Notes under the pieces: generated by a model | What the model was told of the DNA's origin: nothing | Database searches by the model: none | What the model saw: only the letters and a program-made list of their open reading frames with translations | Shown here: positions 48,023-52,407 of the stretch, piece by piece | How positions within the stretch are numbered: position 1 is the stretch's first letter | Layout of the letters: the number at the start of each line of letters is the position of its first letter | Source of the DNA: Candidatus Woesearchaeota archaeon | Lineage (GTDB): Archaea; Nanobdellota; Nanobdellia; Woesearchaeales; GW2011-AR4 | Direction: 5' to 3' | Length of the DNA stretch: 52,407 nucleotides | NCBI GenBank assembly: GCA_016185755.1 | Contig: JACPMX010000014.1 | Coordinates: 181,868-234,274, forward strand | Program-made: the position numbers and the translations under genes

Positions 48023-50775
48023 TGCTCTTTCTCCTTACCTAGTAATGAAGTAAATGGCTGGTCTTCACGAGAGGTATCCCAAACCCAGTAGCTGAGATAC
48101 TTGTCCGCAAGATCACTATCTTTTGCCCTTAATCTAACTATTTCAGTTATAAACCTGGAAAGGCCTATTGTTGATAATGTAGGATACGGATTTTTTTGTT
48201 CTGGAAGGGCGTCCCAATAATTTCTTCTGCCCCAGTAAACCCATTTGCCGGAAATTTTTAATGCTTCTAGATCAAATGCAGCATAATTCTGCCTTCTGTC
48301 GGGTTTTGTTCTTCCAGCATTCTCAAAATTTAAGGATCTCTGCTCATTTACTATCTTTGTGTAATCTATATGTGATCTGCTAAACGGATGGAATGTTCCA
48401 AACCTTAAATCTTCTATTAAAAAATCCCACTCTGCAAGTATTTTAGGTACTATGAAACTGAATGTGGAAAGCTCAGGAGTGTCTCCAGCGAAGTCTTCAA
48501 TATCTTCAATTTTCACTCTTCTGACAAAAGGAAGTTCTTCCTTCTTTTTTCCATCAACCTCAATTTTGTGCATATCTTCCAACACAAAACCCTTAACATC
48601 AACCTCGTGTCTTATTTTTCCTTGATCTAGAGTAGCTACGAAACCAAGCTTATAGCTCTCCGGTAAACTTTTGAGTATCTCTTTTTTTATATCATCATTT
48701 TCAAGTTCTTCTAATACCTCAAGCCCAATATCATCTTGTCGATTCCTTAATTCTGCTTCTACTCTTACCCTTATCTCTCTTTCTCTTAATTCAACAGCTT
48801 TTTTTATGTTTCTTTTAATTACATTTTCAGTTATTTTGTCCCTCTCGCTTACCTTTAATGTTTCTTTATACCTATCATACTGCTGCCTGATTATTGGTTC
48901 AAGTTTTCCCCGTATTTCATCGTAATAATCTTGATATAATTTTTTGCGTAAATCTTCGATTTTTTGGCTCAATAATCTGTTAAATATAGATTTTCTAACG
49001 CTATCAATAATTTTCTTCTTTTTATCTTCATAGTTTTTGTCCCTTTTAACTGGGATAGCTTCTCCATGCTGAAGTTCCCAATCCCATTTTTCGAACAATG
49101 CATTTTCATTGGCGAATCTGTAGTAATGCTTATACGCGCCATAGAGGGCTAAGAGGTCGAGCAATTTTATTTTAAGGCTCCTTAACCTGTGTATAAGCCC
49201 AACCCTTTTCGTATTTGTTATAAACTGGCCATAGGCACCTGCCATTAAATTCAATCTTTGATTGAACGTGCTTTCCAAATTTCTGCTGATGTTTGATCTT
49301 TCCTCTGCTGGTACAGGTGATACTTTTAGGATATCTAGATCAGCCTCTAGATTTTTTTTAAGCTGTTCAAAGAATGATGCTATTAATTGCCTATTATTAG
49401 ACCATCCGTAAGAATTTTCGGCAACGTCTTCACCTCCAAACCTATATTTTTCATCCAGTGATTTTCTCATGGAATCGTATGTTTTTGATGCTGTCTTGAA
49501 ATTTGCTTCAATACCTCCAGCCTGATTGTCAAATTCAGCAACCCCCCCACGCTTGCCAAGATAGGTATGGAGTCTTGTTTGATAGTTCATAAGTATCATA
49601 AGTTCGGCTCTAAGATCTTGGAATACAAATGGAAGATGCCCTTCCAGGTAAGGATCCTTGCCCGTCCATCTTCCTAAAAGCCATTTTATTGGTCCTACAG
49701 GATTTTTTCTCATTTGGCGCAACAAAGGAGCTAAACCGTACTTTCTTAACCAATCCCTGACACCCCCTTTTCTTCTGCCCATAGCAAACAATATTGATCC
49801 AATAATCACTATTAGTACAAAAACAACTAGCAAAATCTTTGCCCACCAACTAATGCTTGTAGGCTGCGCTGTTGTTCCAGCTTGTACCAGCCCAAACCAG
49901 CTCATAATCCAGCCTATCGGAGTTGCTACAGCGCCCTGGTATTCTGTGCCGTAAGTCATCGCAGCAGATGCCCATCCTACAAGGCCGATTGCAAGCAGCC
50001 AACTTGCCCATGGTTTATTTGCCGGCCCAGCGGCAAGAGCTTTTTGTAAAACTAGGATGAATATAATCTCTCCAAGTATAATGACAGACTTTACAGTTAC
50101 TCCGGAGCTTGCCATCTGCATTGACAAAATCAAAGCCAATGCGTAATTTACTTTTTTATCCCCTCCTGTTATCAAATACTGCTGGAAGAAGAATGCGAGC
50201 AGCATGAACGATCCTGCAAACACCAGCAGCCTGTACTGCGGCGGATAAGGATTAAGGATTCCTTCCGGCCCTATAAAGTAGCTTATGAAGTACTGGTAAG
50301 CCTGCCATATGAAAACGGGGCCGTAGCTGTTTTGTATTCCGATTGCCCACACCAAAGCGCCGATGAATATTAACAGTCCATAACCGACATTCCCTTCAGG
50401 AGACTTTATGTTTTCTTTTACTTTAAGCAGCCCAAGTGCAAAATATCCAACTATGCCTATAATGAAAGTATTTACAATTATATGTATGTCCAAAAATCTT
50501 CCAAGAGGACCTTGCCATAAGAATCCGCTTCTCCCGAAGAAGAATGCAATAACCAAAGAGGCTGCAATGATGGCGACCCATGCGACAGTCTGCTCTTTTG
50601 GCTCTTTTTTGGGAATCAAAAATGCCTGAAGTATGAACAATACAACTCCTACAATCGCAGCATTAATCAAAACAAAGAACCAGCTCCCTGTTGCTGACTG
50701 GGCATAAGCTGCAGGTAGCATGGCTATGACTACAATGAACAATGCAACGTTCCAGATTATTCTGTTCTTTCTCAT
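48019..50775 (-). CDS. Operon protein 2, large polytopic membrane protein
   Basis: A 918-residue protein. A signal-like helix is followed by about eight membrane helices up to residue 345. A long cytoplasmic part follows, with a strongly charged coil at about 585-700, then a C-terminal module (about 740-850: FVRRVKIEDIED, EDLRFGTFHPFSRSHIDYT, KWVYWGRRNYWD) related to that in the 589-residue protein. No transporter or enzyme signature is recognised. Codons in the C-terminal two-thirds look more AT-rich than in the membrane part. It overlaps the ATPase gene by 4 bases. Confidence 0.8.
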   Translation of the reverse strand: MRKNRIIWNVALFIVVIAMLPAAYAQSATGSWFFVLINAAIVGVVLFILQAFLIPKKEPKEQTVAWVAIIAASLVIAFFFGRSGFLWQGPLGRFLDIHIIVNTFIIGIVGYFALGLLKVKENIKSPEGNVGYGLLIFIGALVWAIGIQNSYGPVFIWQAYQYFISYFIGPEGILNPYPPQYRLLVFAGSFMLLAFFFQQYLITGGDKKVNYALALILSMQMASSGVTVKSVIILGEIIFILVLQKALAAGPANKPWASWLLAIGLVGWASAAMTYGTEYQGAVATPIGWIMSWFGLVQAGTTAQPTSISWWAKILLVVFVLIVIIGSILFAMGRRKGGVRDWLRKYGLAPLLRQMRKNPVGPIKWLLGRWTGKDPYLEGHLPFVFQDLRAELMILMNYQTRLHTYLGKRGGVAEFDNQAGGIEANFKTASKTYDSMRKSLDEKYRFGGEDVAENSYGWSNNRQLIASFFEQLKKNLEADLDILKVSPVPAEERSNISRNLESTFNQRLNLMAGAYGQFITNTKRVGLIHRLRSLKIKLLDLLALYGAYKHYYRFANENALFEKWDWELQHGEAIPVKRDKNYEDKKKKIIDSVRKSIFNRLLSQKIEDLRKKLYQDYYDEIRGKLEPIIRQQYDRYKETLKVSERDKITENVIKRNIKKAVELREREIRVRVEAELRNRQDDIGLEVLEELENDDIKKEILKSLPESYKLGFVATLDQGKIRHEVDVKGFVLEDMHKIEVDGKKKEELPFVRRVKIEDIEDFAGDTPELSTFSFIVPKILAEWDFLIEDLRFGTFHPFSRSHIDYTKIVNEQRSLNFENAGRTKPDRRQNYAAFDLEALKISGKWVYWGRRNYWDALPEQKNPYPTLSTIGLSRFITEIVRLRAKDSDLADKYLSYWVWDTSREDQPFTSLLGKEKEQ

Positions 50776-51938
50776 AGCTCTTTTGCTGCCTCGTCCAGCA
50801 TTTTGTCATCTATCTCGTCAAAATCATATCCTTGAGAAGTAAGCTTGACCCAGAGCCTGAGCACATTGTCGGAAAAGCAGAACTTGTTGTCTTTCTTGTA
50901 AATCACATCAACGTCCATCAGCCTTTCAAGGACGCTTTTTGTCACAGGCGCGCTCCTGTAGATTCTTCTTGCAATTTCGCTCAGCCTAAGCTCTTCATTG
51001 GCAACAACCTTCAAAATTGTCTTGAGAAGAGTCTGGCCCCTTGCCCTGTTGTAATAATAGCTCAACGAATCGCTGCAGAAATTGTACAAGGGACTGTTTT
51101 TTTGGAGAAGCTCAATAAGAAATGCTTTTTTTGCGTCCTTTGTCTCATTGTATTTTTTTGCTACAAGCCACGCCACCAATGGATGGCCGTTGCTTAATTC
51201 AAAAATTTCCTCGCTTGCCCTTGGGTTTTTCCCAATGACACTTTCAATCAGTTCAAAGGCTTCTTTCTTGTCAAGATTTTTTATCTCGTAGCACTCAAAA
51301 TTTTTCAATAAAGCCAAGGATTCCTTGACAGCAGAGCTTGTGACAAGATAGTTTACATTGGCATCTTCAAAATTTATGATTGAAAGAACATCCTTGATTT
51401 GGGAAAAATTGTTCAGGTCAAGCAGGTTCTCAAAGTTGTCAAGAACTATGAGGAATTTTTTATTTGCATCCCTGCCTAATATTTCTGCAAACCTGAAAGC
51501 ATTCTCAACAAGCAGCTTTTGGTCCGGCTTTATCTTCAGCAGCTCATTTTCCACTGATTTTACCAAAGAAAAGGCATTTTTGCTCTTTATTTCCTCACCC
51601 AGCTTGACAAGATTTTCAAGCAGCAGAAAGTTTTTGTACTGGCTTAAAGGCCTTTTAAGAAAATTAAAAATTACATTGCCTATGAATTCAATAGAAAAAT
51701 TCTCGGGATTGAGGCTTATTCTTTCAAGGTCTATGTAGACAGCAACAATGTCCTTTGCATTTTTGATGTGCTCTTTTACAATCGAAGTCTTTCCCGTTTT
51801 TCTGGGGCCGAGCAATGCAATGTTCTTTGCAGAGCCTTTTTTGAAAGAATTCGTATTTTCATCTAGCAAATCAAGGTAATACCCTCTTTTTATGAAAAAA
51901 TCCTTTTTCAAATAATTCACTCTTATACCATTTGGCAT
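50772..51938 (-). CDS. Operon protein 1, archaeal AAA ATPase with winged helix
   Basis: A 388-residue ATPase of the archaeal ATPase-2/STAND-like type. Walker A is GPRKTGKTS (44-52) and Walker B FLIVLDNFE (162-170). NVNYLVTSSA is a likely sensor 1 and ELSNGHPLVAWLVAKKY the family helix. The C-terminal part (ILKVVANEELRLSEIARRIYRSAPVTKSVLERLMDVDVIYKKDNKFCFSDNVLRLWVK) is a winged helix. It heads the four-gene operon. Its ATG overlaps a TTTGGCATATAT box that recurs four more times upstream, suggesting control at or near the start. Confidence 0.88.
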   Translation of the reverse strand: MPNGIRVNYLKKDFFIKRGYYLDLLDENTNSFKKGSAKNIALLGPRKTGKTSIVKEHIKNAKDIVAVYIDLERISLNPENFSIEFIGNVIFNFLKRPLSQYKNFLLLENLVKLGEEIKSKNAFSLVKSVENELLKIKPDQKLLVENAFRFAEILGRDANKKFLIVLDNFENLLDLNNFSQIKDVLSIINFEDANVNYLVTSSAVKESLALLKNFECYEIKNLDKKEAFELIESVIGKNPRASEEIFELSNGHPLVAWLVAKKYNETKDAKKAFLIELLQKNSPLYNFCSDSLSYYYNRARGQTLLKTILKVVANEELRLSEIARRIYRSAPVTKSVLERLMDVDVIYKKDNKFCFSDNVLRLWVKLTSQGYDFDEIDDKMLDEAAKEL

Positions 51939-52093
51939 ATATACTTATAAATATAAAAACATTCCTATTTTGTATTTTATACTTTTTGGCATATATTTTT
52001 TAAATTAATATTCCATTTAGTATAAAAACTATTATTTAAGCCTTTTGATTATAATTTTTATTCTATTTGGTATATATATTTTTTGGTATAAAA
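51931..52093. promoter_or_regulatory. Five TTTGGYATAWA boxes between divergent genes
   Basis: TTTGGCATATAT occurs at 51931 and 51985, TTTAGTATAAAA at 52016, TTTGGTATATAT at 52066 and TTTGGTATAAAA at 52082. Three copies carry the same left flank (ATWCYA). At 51924-51940 the box forms a near dyad, TATRCCA-TT-TGGYATA. The cluster lies between the ATPase operon and a ribbon-helix-helix gene, whose product may be the binder. The rest of the 274-base gap is AT-rich, with a likely TATA box AAATTTATAAATGG (52154-52167). Confidence 0.6.
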
Positions 52094-52212
52094 TAATATC
52101 TACTGCTCTTGGTTTACTTATTTGTAACTATTCTTTAGTAATTAAAATAAAAAAATTTATAAATGGTAGGATTTTATACTACTAAATAGTACTCACATCT
52201 GTTGGGGCTTGA

Positions 52213-52359
52213 ATGAAAACAAAGCTAAGCATAACACTGGACAATGAAACTTTGCTTGAGATAGAAAAGCAGCTGAATTCTGGAAGGTTCAGGAACAAGA
52301 GCCATGTTGTTGAGTACGCTGTGAAGAAACTGCTTGAGGTGGAACAAGATGGCAGATGA
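52213..52359 (+). CDS. Ribbon-helix-helix DNA-binding protein
   Basis: A 48-residue protein: MKTKLSITLDNETLLEIEKQ followed by a loop and a KSHVVEYAVKKLLEVEQDGR helix, the strand-helix-helix pattern of CopG/Arc-type repressors. It is divergent from the four-gene ATPase operon across repeated TTTGGYATAWA boxes. The next gene's ATG overlaps its end by 11 bases. Confidence 0.8.
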   Translation: MKTKLSITLDNETLLEIEKQLNSGRFRNKSHVVEYAVKKLLEVEQDGR

Positions 52360-52407
52360 ACCCAAGCATGATGAAAAAGGCCCAAGCAACGAAGAGGCTC
52401 ATGCGGA
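52349..52407 (+). CDS. Start of a gene cut by the window edge
   Basis: A frame beginning MADEPKHDEKGPSNEEAHA runs off the end of the window. It overlaps the ribbon-helix-helix gene by 11 bases in another frame, implying coupled translation. The charged start says nothing about function. Confidence 0.5.
   Translation, partial: MADEPKHDEKGPSNEEAHA

Noticed and set aside
52182-52385. Minus-strand frame at the right edge
   Set aside because: The plus strand encodes a recognisable ribbon-helix-helix protein over the same bases.

Overview
This window comes from an archaeon, most likely a small-genome lineage of the DPANN group (Woesearchaeota-like; the placement is my inference). The archaeal signs are: an RNA polymerase subunit L gene, a PAC2-type proteasome-assembly chaperone gene, the archaeal route to coenzyme A (pantoate kinase plus 4-phosphopantoate--beta-alanine ligase beside CoaBC), a XerA-type recombinase, a RecJ/Cdc45-like DHH phosphoesterase, three tRNA genes each with an intron in the anticodon loop, and TATA boxes about 25-30 bases ahead of many starts with leaderless or weakly led genes. 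Both strands are densely coded and many genes overlap by 1-4 bases.

Layout. 1-8.4 kb: the end of a radical SAM gene, an FKBP isomerase, a secreted CHRD-domain protein, tRNA-Asn reading straight into a thioredoxin-like ferredoxin gene, tRNA-Ile, two neighbouring surface proteins built from Ig/cadherin-like repeats (one duplicated from the other), and a Ski2/Hel308-type helicase lacking its first RecA domain. 8.4-14.4 kb: tRNA-Arg, a rhodanese-nitroreductase-zincin string, a divergent Cys-rich mini-protein/PadR pair with two clear operators, a HAD phosphatase, and the CoA operon. 14.5-16.5 kb: AT-rich accessory genes and a toxin-antitoxin pair.

16.5-27.6 kb is a large envelope redox and metal region: two CcdA-type membrane electron carriers, two lipoproteins with CuA ligand sets, a membrane protein with a CEFCC...CGC cluster, two proteins ending in the same LPSMVGGC tail, a monothiol-like thioredoxin, a protein with three CxxC thioredoxin domains, two related membrane-anchored His-rich-domain proteins, a VIT1/CCC1 transporter and secreted accessory proteins. 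A toxin-antitoxin pair and an HNH nuclease gene sit inside it. I read it as a system moving electrons and copper or thiols outside the membrane; no terminal oxidase gene is visible here.

27.7-37.3 kb: small winged-helix regulators, a lone PII protein, DHH phosphoesterase, UppS, a JAMM-motif protein, RpoL, a METTL5-like methyltransferase, two coiled-coil/winged-helix proteins (the first behind an array of TCCCA boxes phased at 11 bp), and XerA. 37.3-38.5 kb: a membrane-protein gene bracketed by imperfect inverted repeats next to strong palindromes. 38.5-44.6 kb: secreted and Zn-ribbon proteins, an AT-rich gap, a zincin, a bacterial-type class I release factor whose stop-codon-reading loop does not match the normal one, a methyltransferase, PAC2 and a coiled-coil protein. 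44.6-52 kb: an unrecognised four-gene operon (AAA ATPase, 918-residue membrane protein, all-helical protein, and a protein sharing a C-terminal module with the 918-residue one), followed upstream by repeated TTTGGYATAWA boxes and a divergent ribbon-helix-helix regulator.

All functions are read from sequence motifs alone; no database search was possible.
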